A stretch of DNA of 64,000 nt from the NCBI GenBank assembly GCA_006226775.1, contig SBGD01000034.1, forward strand, positions 1 to 64,000. Direction: 5' to 3'. Positions 8,676 through 16,946 of the stretch are shown here, piece by piece. Both the position numbers and the translations under genes were made by a program. The notes beneath the pieces are model-generated. The model ran no database searches, was not told the DNA's origin, and saw only the letters and a program-made list of their open reading frames with translations. Each line of letters begins with the position of its first letter. The first letter of the stretch is position 1. Source of the DNA: Paracoccaceae bacterium. Its GTDB lineage: Bacteria > Pseudomonadota > Alphaproteobacteria > Rhodobacterales > Rhodobacteraceae.

Positions 8676-9650
8676 TCACGCTCCGGTTCTGATGCGAACG
8701 CGCGGATCGAGCACGGTATAGAGCAGATCCACGATCAGGTTGATGACGACGAACAGCAGGACGATGATCATCAGGTAGGCCACGATCACCGGGCGATCGA
8801 GCAGGTTGATGCTCTCGATGATCAGCTTGCCCATGCCGGGCCAGGAAAAGATCGTTTCGGTGACGACCGAGAAGGCAATGACCGAGCCGAATTCCAGCCC
8901 GATGATGGTGACCACCGGGATCATCAGGTTTTTCAGCACATGCACGAAGATCACCCGGCCCTCGGTCAGCCCCTTGGCGCGGGCGAACTTGACGTAATCC
9001 TCGGGCATGACCTCGCGCACCCCGGCGCGCACCAGCCGCAGGATCAGCGAGACCTTGAAGAGCGCGAGGTTGAGCGCCGGCAGAAGCAGGTGCGACCAGC
9101 CGTCCAGCGTGAGGAAGGACCATTGCAGCCCCAGCACGCTCACCGTGTCGCCCCGCCCGCTGGCGGGCAGCCAGCCCAGCTCGACCGCGAAGATCACGAT
9201 CAGCATCAGCCCGACCCAGAAGGTCGGCAGCGAAAAGCCGATGATCGACCCGGCCATGATCGCCTTGGAGGTCTTGGCATCGGGGTAGAGCCCGGCATAA
9301 AGCCCCAGCGGAACCCCGACCAGCACCGACATGCCGATCGCGGTGAAGGCCAGTTCCAGCGTCGCCGGAAGCCGGGTCAGGATGACCTGAAGCGCGGGTT
9401 CGCCGTAGATGAAGCTGCGGCCGAAATCGCCCTGGGCCAGCCCGCTGAGAAAGGTGAAATACTGCTGCCAGAGCGGCCGGTCGAGGCCAAGGGCTGCGGC
9501 AACCTCCAGCCGTTCCTTCTGGGTGGCGTCGGGGGCGACCAGCATCTCCATCGGATCGCCGATGACGCTGACGCCGATGAAGACGATGACCGTCATCGCC
9601 AGGATGACAAAGCCGGCCTGCAAGAAACGCCTGATGAGCCACATCGTCAT
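8676..9650 (-). CDS. Peptide ABC transporter permease (DppB type)
   Basis: 324 residues. N-terminal membrane helix (FLQAGFVILAMTVIVFIGVS), the DppB hallmark GLDRPLWQQYFTFL and a BPD_transp_1 core with an EAA-like loop (VMPEDYVKFARAKGLTEGRV). It opens the dppBCDF-like operon. Operator array B lies 43-88 bp upstream of the ATG at 9650. The substrate-binding gene is separated from it by the cobW-like gene and a hairpin. Confidence 0.92.
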   Translation of the reverse strand: MTMWLIRRFLQAGFVILAMTVIVFIGVSVIGDPMEMLVAPDATQKERLEVAAALGLDRPLWQQYFTFLSGLAQGDFGRSFIYGEPALQVILTRLPATLELAFTAIGMSVLVGVPLGLYAGLYPDAKTSKAIMAGSIIGFSLPTFWVGLMLIVIFAVELGWLPASGRGDTVSVLGLQWSFLTLDGWSHLLLPALNLALFKVSLILRLVRAGVREVMPEDYVKFARAKGLTEGRVIFVHVLKNLMIPVVTIIGLEFGSVIAFSVVTETIFSWPGMGKLIIESINLLDRPVIVAYLMIIVLLFVVINLIVDLLYTVLDPRVRIRTGA

Positions 9651-9692
9651 GTCAGTACCGCCTTTCGGGTGGTCCGTGATTCTGCCATTATC

Positions 9693-9738
9693 GTATACGG
9701 AACTGACTGTAAGTCTACTAAAATAACAATTTGTATAT
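9693..9738 (-). promoter_or_regulatory. Operator array B upstream of the dppBCDF-like operon
   Basis: Three cores with exact 20-bp phasing: GTATAC 9693-9698, GTCTAC 9713-9718, GTATAT 9733-9738. The surrounding sequence is markedly AT-rich against the GC-rich background, as expected for a promoter. No single sigma-70 hexamer pair stands out. Confidence 0.65.
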
Positions 9739-9766
9739 TAATAACCGCGGGGAAAAGCACCGCGCA

Positions 9767-9800
9767 CCCGGCACCGCGCCGCAGGGGCGGCGGTGCCGGG
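9767..9800 (-). terminator. Strong hairpin downstream of the cobW-like gene
   Basis: A perfect 10-bp stem (CCCGGCACCG 9767-9776 with CGGTGCCGGG 9791-9800) sits 55 bp past the stop of the minus-strand cobW-like gene. On that strand a TTTT follows about 10 bases later. It would separate the binding-protein/cobW unit from the permease operon, which has its own operator. Confidence 0.55.
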
Positions 9801-9854
9801 AAGGCTCTTCAGGGCGATGGCATGGTGAACCGGGCGCGCGCACCCGGTCAGGGC

Positions 9855-10868
9855 TCAGGCGGGCACGCTGCGCGGCATGGCCTCGGCTTCGGCGAAAAGT
9901 GCGTGGATCTCGTCGGTCGGCACGCCGTCGACGATGCAGACGATCCGCGTGCGCCGATCCTGCGAGGGCCAGGCGGCAAGCTCTTCGGGCGGGTGAAACA
10001 GGTGCTGGATGCCGTGGATGACCGAAGGCCGCTCCGATCCTTCGATATTCAGCAACCCCTTGACCCGCAACAGGTTCGGCCCGTGTGCGGCGACCAGCAG
10101 GTCGATCCAGTGCGACACCGCATCCCAGTTGACCGGCGTGTCGCGGATGATCGCGGTCGAGCGGATGTCGCCCCCGGCGCCGTGCAGCGATGTCGCCTGC
10201 CCCCCGGCGCGACCCAGCCAGCGCTCGATGTCGGTCTTGCCGGAAGTGTCGTGGAAGCGGGTCTCGAACAGCTCGCGGTCGATCTTCCCCGGCGTGCGCA
10301 GGGCGACCGGAACCCCGGGGTTGGTGCGCGCGATCAGGGTGCGCACGGTATCGATGGCCTCGGGCGTGGCAAGGTCGGTCTTGCTCAGGCAGACCCGGTC
10401 GGCCAGCCCCACCTGGCGTCCGGCCTCGGGATACTTGCCCAGCACCGAGGCCCCGTTGACCGCATCGACCAGCGCGACGATCGCCGTTAGCTCATAGGCC
10501 ATCATGACCTGGAAATCGTTCATCATGCTGTGCACCACCGGCACCGGATCGGCCAGCCCCGTGGTCTCGATCACCACGCGGCTGAACGGCGTCAGCCGCC
10601 CCCCGCGCAGATCGTCGTGCAGGTCCTTGAGCGTCTCGACCAGGTCGCCGCGCACCGAACAGCAGATGCAGCCGTTCTCCATCAGCACCACGTTCTCGTC
10701 GGTCTGGCGCACCAGCTGGTGATCGAGGCCGACTTCGCCGAACTCGTTGATGATCACCAGCGTCGGCTCCACCTCGGGCGCCGACAGGTAGTCGTTGAGC
10801 AAGGTGGTCTTGCCGCTGCCCAGGTGGCCGGTCAGAAGCACGATTGGAATTCGATCGGCGCCAAACAT
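9855..10868 (-). CDS. CobW/COG0523-family GTPase
   Basis: 337 residues. Walker A GHLGSGKTT near residue 14, the metal-binding GCICC motif near residue 70, the switch-type INEFGEVGLDH segment and the guanine-specificity SKTD are present. The C-terminal CobW_C domain ends near VDGVPTDEIHALF. G3E GTPases deliver or insert metal ions (Zn, Co, Ni) into target proteins. ATG at 10868 is preferred over an upstream TTG because AGGAGGG precedes it by 8 bp. It sits 92 bp after the peptide-binding protein on the same strand and probably shares its transcript, an unusual partner for a peptide transporter. Confidence 0.85.
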   Translation of the reverse strand: MFGADRIPIVLLTGHLGSGKTTLLNDYLSAPEVEPTLVIINEFGEVGLDHQLVRQTDENVVLMENGCICCSVRGDLVETLKDLHDDLRGGRLTPFSRVVIETTGLADPVPVVHSMMNDFQVMMAYELTAIVALVDAVNGASVLGKYPEAGRQVGLADRVCLSKTDLATPEAIDTVRTLIARTNPGVPVALRTPGKIDRELFETRFHDTSGKTDIERWLGRAGGQATSLHGAGGDIRSTAIIRDTPVNWDAVSHWIDLLVAAHGPNLLRVKGLLNIEGSERPSVIHGIQHLFHPPEELAAWPSQDRRTRIVCIVDGVPTDEIHALFAEAEAMPRSVPA

Positions 10869-10960
10869 CTGGCAGGCCCTCCTGGTCTCTCCGCCCCGTG
10901 CGCGGATCCTTTGCAACTGGTCGGCGCGGAAGCCCTGTCAGGCCGCCGCGCCGGTCCGGT

Positions 10961-12562
10961 TCACTTCACCCTGACGACGGATTGGGCGGTTGTAAATTGG
11001 TCCGCCTTGCCGAGGTAGTCGAGATCATCGCGCATCGCCCAGGTGATGGCGGTGAAATAGAGCGGGATGATCGCCACGTCCTTCATCGCCATCTCGGTGA
11101 CCTGCGCCAGCGCCGCCGAGCGGGTCTCGTTGTCGATGGTGACGATGGCCATCTCGATCAGCGCGTCGACCTGGGGGTTGGAATAGCGCCCGCCATTGGG
11201 CCCGCCGCGGCCGATCTCGGCATCGGGCGTGCCGATCAGGGCGCGCATGCTCATGCCCGCCTCACCGGTGTTGGAGGCCCAGCCGAACAGCGACATGGCG
11301 AAGTCGGAATTGGTCACCTTGGGCCGGAAGGTGGCCCAGGGCGAGGGATCGGCCTGGGTCTTGACACCGATGCGCGAGAACATCTGCGCGATGGCCTGAA
11401 GCACTTCGGAATCGTTGGTGTAGCGGTCGTTCGAGCCGATGATCGTCATCTGGAAGCCGTCGGGGTAGCCGGCCTCGGCCAACAGCGCCTTGGCGGCCTC
11501 GGGGTCATAGGGGGTCACTTCCAGCGCGTCCGAGGTGCCGGGATAGCTGGCCGGCAGGAACTGCGCCGCGGGCGTGCCCTGGCCGCGCAGGATGCGGTCG
11601 GTGATGCCTTCGCGGTTGATCGACATCGACAGCGCCTGGCGCACCCGCAGGTCCTTCAGCGGGTTGACGTCCAGCGGCTCGCCATTGGGGCCCGAGATAT
11701 AGGGGTTGGTGTCGCTGTAGTGGTCGAGCATCAGAAAGATCACCCGGTTGCTCGGGATCATCTTGACCTTGAGGCCCTCGGTGCTTTCCAGCCGCTCGAC
11801 GTCGGACACCGCCACCTGGTCGATCAGGTCGTAATCGCCCGACAAAAGCCCGGCGGTGCGGCTGGCGTCATTGCTGATGACGCTCATGGTCACGGTCTCC
11901 CACTCCGGCGCCTCGCCCCAGTAATTCGGGTTGCGGGTCATCTTGACGTCGCCGCCGGGGGTATAGCTGTCGAGGATGTAAGGCCCGGTGCCGATCATCG
12001 CCTCGCCCGAGTTGAAGGCGCCGGTTTCCGCGGAATAGAGCTTGTTCGGCACGATCATCACGTTGGCCAGTTCGACCGGCAGCAAGGGGTTGGGCCGCAC
12101 GGTGGTGATCTTGACGGTCAGGTCGTCAACCGCTTCGACCGTCTCGATCGAGTTGGTATAGGTCTTGAAGGACGAGGGGCTGTTGGGCAGGTTGGTCGCC
12201 CGGTCGATGGAATCGACGACATCCTTGGCCACCAGCGGCGTGCCGTCGCTATAGGTCACGCCGGGGCGCAGCTTGAAGATCCACTCGACCGGGCCCGTCG
12301 CCTCCCACGAGATGGCGAGGGCGGGAGTGGCGCGGAAACTGTCGTCGCGGTCGGTCAGACCATCGAAGAAATTGTCCGAGACCATCTGGTTGGAGACCAC
12401 GATGGAGTAATGCGGATCCATCGACAGGATCGCGCCGCCAAGCGCCACGTCGAGATGCGCGTCCTGCGCCAGAACAAGGCTCGGGGCGCCGGCCGCGAGG
12501 GTTGCCGCCACGAGCACCCCGGCAGAGCGCCGCCCGAGGGTGGGGAAAAGTCTTCCAAGCAT
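10961..12562 (-). CDS. ABC transporter periplasmic substrate-binding protein, family 5 (DppA/OppA-like)
   Basis: 533 residues. The signal peptide runs from MLGRLFPTLGRRS through a hydrophobic core to LVLAQ, cleaved near residue 32. Family-5 hallmarks follow: ILSMDPH, WIFKLRPGVTYSDGTPL, IGTGPYIL and the lobe-closing YNDPEAAKALL-like stretch (PYDPEAAKALLAEAGYPDG). It captures the solute for the dppBCDF-like permease. Start at 12562 is chosen because it gives a clean signal peptide and has AGGAAGG 8 bp upstream; a longer frame from 12631 would add a charged leader. The GTATAC operator lies between that ribosome site and the ATG. Confidence 0.9.
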   Translation of the reverse strand: MLGRLFPTLGRRSAGVLVAATLAAGAPSLVLAQDAHLDVALGGAILSMDPHYSIVVSNQMVSDNFFDGLTDRDDSFRATPALAISWEATGPVEWIFKLRPGVTYSDGTPLVAKDVVDSIDRATNLPNSPSSFKTYTNSIETVEAVDDLTVKITTVRPNPLLPVELANVMIVPNKLYSAETGAFNSGEAMIGTGPYILDSYTPGGDVKMTRNPNYWGEAPEWETVTMSVISNDASRTAGLLSGDYDLIDQVAVSDVERLESTEGLKVKMIPSNRVIFLMLDHYSDTNPYISGPNGEPLDVNPLKDLRVRQALSMSINREGITDRILRGQGTPAAQFLPASYPGTSDALEVTPYDPEAAKALLAEAGYPDGFQMTIIGSNDRYTNDSEVLQAIAQMFSRIGVKTQADPSPWATFRPKVTNSDFAMSLFGWASNTGEAGMSMRALIGTPDAEIGRGGPNGGRYSNPQVDALIEMAIVTIDNETRSAALAQVTEMAMKDVAIIPLYFTAITWAMRDDLDYLGKADQFTTAQSVVRVK

Positions 12563-12565
12563 TTC

Positions 12566-12611
12566 GTATACCTTCCTGCGTTTGCGTATTTTATTATGAC
12601 GGTTCGTATCA
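12566..12611 (-). promoter_or_regulatory. Operator array C at the binding-protein start
   Basis: Three cores 20 bp apart: GTATAC 12566-12571, GTATTT 12586-12591, GTATCA 12606-12611. The first begins only 3 bp upstream of the ATG and overlaps the Shine-Dalgarno to start-codon interval. A -10-like CATAAT (12598-12593 on the minus strand) lies between the second and third cores. Confidence 0.65.
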
Positions 12612-12760
12612 TAAATGCCAGGCGTCCGCAAGCCTCCCTCCCTGTCGGGGCTGCACCGGCGTCACGGGTGAAGCGAGTGGGGTAAGCTCCTCTAACCTAA
12701 CGTCAATTCAGGGCCACAAGAGCGCCACGCACCGGCCCGCCGGAAAAATTCCGGCGTTTG

Positions 12761-12786
12761 GTATATCCGTTGCAAGTTTCGTATAC
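12761..12786 (+). promoter_or_regulatory. Operator D and promoter of the first gntR gene
   Basis: GTATAT 12761-12766 and GTATAC 12781-12786, 20 bp apart, in TTTGGTATAT...TTTCGTATAC. A candidate promoter, TTGCAA (12770-12775), 18-bp spacer, TATAGT (12794-12799), has the second core in its spacer. The regulator start codon is at 12829, so autoregulation is likely. Confidence 0.65.
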
Positions 12787-12828
12787 CCGCCGCTATAGTG
12801 AACGCTAAGCGATCACGAGTGGTGCAAG

Positions 12829-13485
12829 ATGAACACGCCGACCAAGATGAAGACCACCTCCCAGCCGATCTACGAAAGCCTGCGCCAGGCGATCATGTCG
12901 GGCGAGATCGCCGCCGGCACGCCGCTGCGCCAGGACGAGATCGCGCAGCAGCACGGGGTCAGCAAGATCCCGGTGCGCGAGGCGCTGCTCAAGCTCGAGG
13001 CCGACGGTTTCGTGCTGTTCAGGAAAAATCGCGGCGCCATCGTGCGCGAACTCAGCGCCGCCGAGCTTCTGCACATGATGGACATTCGCGTGGCACTGGA
13101 ATGCAAGGCGCTGGAACTGGCGATCCCCAACCTGATCCAGTCGGATTTCGACGCCGCCCGCGAGGTTCTCGACCATTACAACGACATCGACAGCGTGGAA
13201 CATTCCAGCGCGATGAACCGCCGCTTTCACCACATCCTCTACGAGCCCTGCGCCAATCCGCAGCTGATGGCGATGATCACCGATCTGCAACAGCGCATCG
13301 GCCCCTACCTGCGGCTGCTGGTGACCGATACCAGCGGCTCCAACCGCCCGGCCATCGAACACCGCGCCATCCTCGACGCCTGCGAGGCGGCGGATGTGCC
13401 GCGCGCCGTCGACCTGCTGCGCCGCCATATCGAGACCTCGAAGAAGGAAACCGCCGCGCGGTTGCGGCGCCAGCAGGAAGGCTGA
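12829..13485 (+). CDS. GntR-family transcriptional regulator, FCD subfamily (paralogue 1)
   Basis: 218 residues. The winged-helix domain (residues ~8-75) has LRQDEIAQQHGVSKIPVREALLKLE, the GntR recognition helix, and the wing FRKNRGAIVREL. The C-terminal helical FCD domain (residues ~85-205) keeps the His-rich pocket (RRFHHILYEPC, EHRAILDAC, RRHIET) that binds metal and a carboxylate-like effector. It is transcribed away from the peptide-binding protein gene. The recognition region is nearly identical to that of the second GntR at 16947-17612, so both probably bind the same GTATAC operators. Confidence 0.9.
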   Translation: MNTPTKMKTTSQPIYESLRQAIMSGEIAAGTPLRQDEIAQQHGVSKIPVREALLKLEADGFVLFRKNRGAIVRELSAAELLHMMDIRVALECKALELAIPNLIQSDFDAAREVLDHYNDIDSVEHSSAMNRRFHHILYEPCANPQLMAMITDLQQRIGPYLRLLVTDTSGSNRPAIEHRAILDACEAADVPRAVDLLRRHIETSKKETAARLRRQQEG

Positions 13486-13497
13486 GGCGCGCCTCAG
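13482..13497. other. 16-bp palindrome holding both stop codons of convergent genes
   Basis: CTGAGGCGCGCCTCAG is a perfect palindrome. It contains the TGA of the gntR gene (+) and the TGA of the GAF gene (-), so the two converge with 8 bases between stops. It could form a short 6-bp stem but has no T-run, so terminator function is doubtful. Confidence 0.4.
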
Positions 13498-13994
13498 GCG
13501 TCCATCATGAAGGCCTGCACCAGGAAGGCGCTGACCATCTGCAGATGCGGCGCATCGGCGAAATCGTAGCTGTCGCGCGCCGCACTCATGTTCAGCACGC
13601 CCAGCGTTTCGCCTGCAAAGCGCACCGGCGCGCAGAAGCTCGATTCGCGGCCCATGGCCAGCGATTTCTCGGCATCGGGATAGGCCCAGCGCATGTCCTC
13701 GGCGCCATTGCCCAGCCAGGGCGTCCCGGCCTTGAGCACCACGTCGCCCCAGGGCGTGCCGCCCATCGTCTTGCGCCCGCCGACGGGATAGGCCTCGAGG
13801 TTGCTGCTGTAGACCCGCGCGATCTCGGCCGTTTCGGGCAGGTGGCGCAGGATGGTCAGCAGCTTGAAGCCGAAGTGCGCCTCGCAGAAGGCCACCACCG
13901 CGGCGTAGATGGGCTGTGAGGTCCGCGCCGTGGCGCAGACCTCTGTCAGGGGGAAATAGGCCGAAGCCGGAAGATCACGCAGGGCCATGGTCAT
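13494..13994 (-). CDS. GAF-domain protein of the TRAP operon
   Basis: 166 residues making up essentially one GAF domain: FKLLTILRHLPETAEIARVYSSN in the first half, then SSFCAPVRFAGETLGVLNMS, the typical central GAF strand pattern. No output domain is attached. The start overlaps the stop of the TRAP permease gene (ATGA, 13991-13994), so it belongs to that operon. Stand-alone GAF proteins can be ligand sensors or small enzymes such as free-methionine-sulfoxide reductase. Of the Cys residues visible, none forms the usual reductase set, so a sensor or an unknown enzyme is as likely. Confidence 0.7.
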   Translation of the reverse strand: MTMALRDLPASAYFPLTEVCATARTSQPIYAAVVAFCEAHFGFKLLTILRHLPETAEIARVYSSNLEAYPVGGRKTMGGTPWGDVVLKAGTPWLGNGAEDMRWAYPDAEKSLAMGRESSFCAPVRFAGETLGVLNMSAARDSYDFADAPHLQMVSAFLVQAFMMDA

Positions 13995-15304
13995 TTCCCG
14001 TAGATCAGGTCGGGGAACCACAGCACGATCTGCGGGAAGAGCGCCAGCAGGAAGACCCCGACCACCATCAGCGCAAAGAACGGGAAGGCCGACCGGGCCA
14101 CGCGCCCGATGGGATAGCCCGTCGCACCCTGCAGCACGAAGAGGTTGAAGCCGATGGGCGGCGTCACCGCGGCCATCTCGATCATCAGCACCAGGTAGAC
14201 CCCGAACCAGATCGGATCGAACCCCGCCTGGGTGATCAGCGGCAGCGCGATCGGCAGGCTCATCACCACGATCGAGTTGCCGTCGAGCAGGAACCCCAGC
14301 CCGAGGTAGAACAGCGACAGGATGAACAGCAGGCCCCAGGGCGAGAGGTTCAGCGAGGCGATGCCCTTGGCCACGTCCGCCGGGATGTGCAGAAAGCCCA
14401 TGGTGGTCGACAGCACCGCCGCGGCGATCAGCAGCACGCAGATCATCGTCGAGGTGCGCAGCGCGCCCATCAGCGATTCGACCATCAGCCGCAGCGAGAA
14501 CTGCCGCGTCAGCACCACGATCACCAGGCTCATGCAGACCCCGACCGCGGCGGCCTCCGAAGGCGTGGCGATGCCGGAATAAATCGAGCCGAGCACCACC
14601 ACCATCAAGAGCAGCAGCGGGAACAGGTCGAGCATGGCGCTGACGAAATCGGCGAAACGGTATTTCTGACCGTCGCTGGGCACCAGCGTCGGGTCGAGCA
14701 GCGAGCGCAGCACGATATAGCCGGTGAACAGCCCGCTGATCATCAGCCCCGGGAAGACCCCCGCGGCGAACAGCCGGGCGACGGATTCCTCGGCCAGGAT
14801 CCCGTAGACGATCATCACCAGCGAGGGCGGGATCATCAGCCCCAGGCTGCCCGCCCCGGCGAGCGACCCGATCGCCAGCGACTTGTCATAGCCGCGGTTG
14901 AACAACTCGCGGGTGGTGATCTTGCCCACGGTGGCGGTGGTCGCGGTCGACGACCCCGAGACCGCGGCGAACATGGTGCAGCCCATGACGTTGGTGTGCA
15001 ACAGCTTGCCCGGGATCATGCTGACGAAGGGCGACAGCCCGCGGAACAGCCGCATCGAGATGTCGGTGCGGAACACGATCTCGCCCATCCAGATGAACAT
15101 CGGAATGGCCGACAATTCCCAGGCCGAGGCATAGCGGTTGACGATGGACCCGGTGATCGAGCCGATCCGCCCGAGGTCCATGCCGCCGAGGAAATAGAGC
15201 GAGACCACCGAGACCAGCGCAATGCTGGCAAAGACCCAGAGCCCGGCGGAGAGAAAGACCAGCAAGATGCCGAAGACCGCGAATGCGGAGAAGAGAGCTT
15301 CCAT
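13991..15304 (-). CDS. TRAP transporter large permease subunit (DctM type)
   Basis: 437 residues, close to the usual ~430, with about 12 membrane helices and DctM features such as GSSTATTATVGKIT and PPSLVMIVYGI. It couples Na+ entry to uptake of the solute held by the periplasmic DctP-like protein. Order on the minus strand is gntR, dctP, dctQ, dctM, GAF. It is separated from dctQ by 12 bp. Confidence 0.93.
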   Translation of the reverse strand: MEALFSAFAVFGILLVFLSAGLWVFASIALVSVVSLYFLGGMDLGRIGSITGSIVNRYASAWELSAIPMFIWMGEIVFRTDISMRLFRGLSPFVSMIPGKLLHTNVMGCTMFAAVSGSSTATTATVGKITTRELFNRGYDKSLAIGSLAGAGSLGLMIPPSLVMIVYGILAEESVARLFAAGVFPGLMISGLFTGYIVLRSLLDPTLVPSDGQKYRFADFVSAMLDLFPLLLLMVVVLGSIYSGIATPSEAAAVGVCMSLVIVVLTRQFSLRLMVESLMGALRTSTMICVLLIAAAVLSTTMGFLHIPADVAKGIASLNLSPWGLLFILSLFYLGLGFLLDGNSIVVMSLPIALPLITQAGFDPIWFGVYLVLMIEMAAVTPPIGFNLFVLQGATGYPIGRVARSAFPFFALMVVGVFLLALFPQIVLWFPDLIYGK

Positions 15305-15316
15305 TGTGAAGTCGCC

Positions 15317-15841
15317 TTATTGCTCGTGGTGATCGAGAACGGCGGCCGGCGCCGGCGAAGGATGATCGGTGACATGCCGCGCGGCATGGGCCACCAGTTG
15401 CAGCGCAAAGAGCAGCAGGCCCACGGCAATGATGGTCTCGGGGATCCAGACCGGCATTTCCGCCGAGGTCGCCGAGACGCTGCCCCGATCCCAGGCCTTG
15501 GCGGCGCGCAGCCAGAACATGTAGGTCAGCCCCAGCACCACCACCGCGGTGGCCGCGGCGCCGATGGCGGTCAGCCAGCGCTGCGCCGTCTCGGACAGCC
15601 GCGCGCTGAGCAGGTTGACCTTGATCATGCTGCCGTTCTCGAGCGTGTAGCCGAGCGACCAGATGATGCAGATCGACAGGCCGTAGCCCAAGAATTCGTC
15701 CTGCACGAAGGTCGAGGTGGAAAAGAAGAACCGCATGGTGATTTCGACCGCGATGAACCCCACCATCAGGACCAGGGCCAAGGCGGCGATTACGGCGGTC
15801 GCCTGCGAAATGCGGTAGGTGACAAGGTATAGCAAGGCCAT
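15317..15841 (-). CDS. TRAP transporter small permease subunit (DctQ type)
   Basis: 174 residues with four hydrophobic segments. The DctQ pattern is seen in VEITMRFFFSTSTFVQDEFLGYG, where aromatic and acidic residues frame the second helix. It forms the membrane complex with the DctM subunit. A 74-bp gap separates it from the upstream binding protein. Confidence 0.9.
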   Translation of the reverse strand: MALLYLVTYRISQATAVIAALALVLMVGFIAVEITMRFFFSTSTFVQDEFLGYGLSICIIWSLGYTLENGSMIKVNLLSARLSETAQRWLTAIGAAATAVVVLGLTYMFWLRAAKAWDRGSVSATSAEMPVWIPETIIAVGLLLFALQLVAHAARHVTDHPSPAPAAVLDHHEQ

Positions 15842-15915
15842 CTCGAGATCTCCTCATGCCCCGGGAAAGGCAGGAGCGGCGCGTACCGCTCCTGCCGCGG
15901 AGGTCTAGTTTCCGG

Positions 15916-16914
15916 TCAGTTTCCGGCGCGATAGGCCGACATGATCGCCGCACCGCGGTCGCCGATCTTGGCAACCCACTCGTTGACGATCGGGCTGGCC
16001 GCGTCGTTCAGGAAGGCGGTGAACGCGGCGGGCACGGATTCGGTCACTTCCATGTCATGCTCGCGCATGGTGGCGAAATCCTTGGCGATGCTGTCCGCCG
16101 CCAGGTCCCAGCCATGGGCTTCCGCGGCCTTTGCCGCTTCCCCGACCTGGGCGCGCTGTTCGTCGCTCAGCCCGTCCCAGGTGTCGCGGCTCATGTGGAT
16201 CGCCTGCAACCCCGAGGAATAGTTGACTTGCGTGAAATGCGACTGCAACTCCCAGAGCTGGACACCGACCCCGCCATTGGCCGAGGTCAGCACCGCGTCG
16301 ATGGCATTGGTCGACAGCTGCGCCGGCACGTCCGACCAGGCCAGCTTGATCGGGAAGGCGCCGATGCCTTTCAGCAGCTCGGTCGCGGTGACATCGAAGG
16401 TGCGGATCTTGACGCCATCCAGGCTTTCGGCGCTGTCGAAGGTCTTGTTGCCCCAGAAGCCCGAGGGCGGCCAGGGCGTGGCGAACAGCAGGATCTGGTC
16501 GTTGGCCTCGAGCACCTTGGCATATTCCGGCTTCGCCAGGTCATAGAGCCTGCGGGCGTCTTCCGTGGTCGGGGCGACGAAGGGCAGCGCCGAGAGCTGG
16601 AAGATCGGGTCGATGCCAAGCCAGGCCGAGAACGGCGAGGAGGCCAGCTGGATCGCGCCGTCGCCGACCGCGTCGAAATGGTCGATCGTCTTGTAGCCCA
16701 GCGCGCCGCCGTGGTGGGCGGTGATCTCGATCTCGCCGCCGGTGTTCTCTTCGACCGCGGCGGCAAAGAAATCCGCGACCTGGCCATGCAGCGAGGTGGC
16801 GGGGAATTCGTTGCTCATGTCCCAGCTTTCGGCCAGTGCCGGCTGGGCCAGCATCGCGGCGCCCAGAATGGCGGCCGACAGGCGGGTGGTGATCGGTCTC
16901 GACATGCGTGTCAT
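15916..16914 (-). CDS. TRAP transporter substrate-binding protein (DctP type)
   Basis: 332 residues. Signal peptide MTRMSRPITTRLSAAILGAAM..QPALAE, cleaved after ALA. The DctP fold shows the conserved arginine in LDGVKIRTFD, which usually salt-bridges the carboxylate of the ligand, and the DAVLTS segment on the hinge. ATG at 16914 is favoured by AAGGGAG upstream and by the signal peptide; a second ATG three codons on is possible. It lies 32 bp after the second gntR gene, so it is under that regulator's promoter. Ligand probably an organic acid, not identifiable. Confidence 0.9.
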   Translation of the reverse strand: MTRMSRPITTRLSAAILGAAMLAQPALAESWDMSNEFPATSLHGQVADFFAAAVEENTGGEIEITAHHGGALGYKTIDHFDAVGDGAIQLASSPFSAWLGIDPIFQLSALPFVAPTTEDARRLYDLAKPEYAKVLEANDQILLFATPWPPSGFWGNKTFDSAESLDGVKIRTFDVTATELLKGIGAFPIKLAWSDVPAQLSTNAIDAVLTSANGGVGVQLWELQSHFTQVNYSSGLQAIHMSRDTWDGLSDEQRAQVGEAAKAAEAHGWDLAADSIAKDFATMREHDMEVTESVPAAFTAFLNDAASPIVNEWVAKIGDRGAAIMSAYRAGN

Positions 16915-16946
16915 GGTGGTCTTCTCCCTTGTTTGGATGAAAGTCG

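Noticed and set aside
13916-15832. Long plus-strand frame across the TRAP permease genes
   Set aside because: His/Gln/Asp/Arg-rich translation opposite dctM and dctQ; a reverse-strand artefact of hydrophobic coding sequence.
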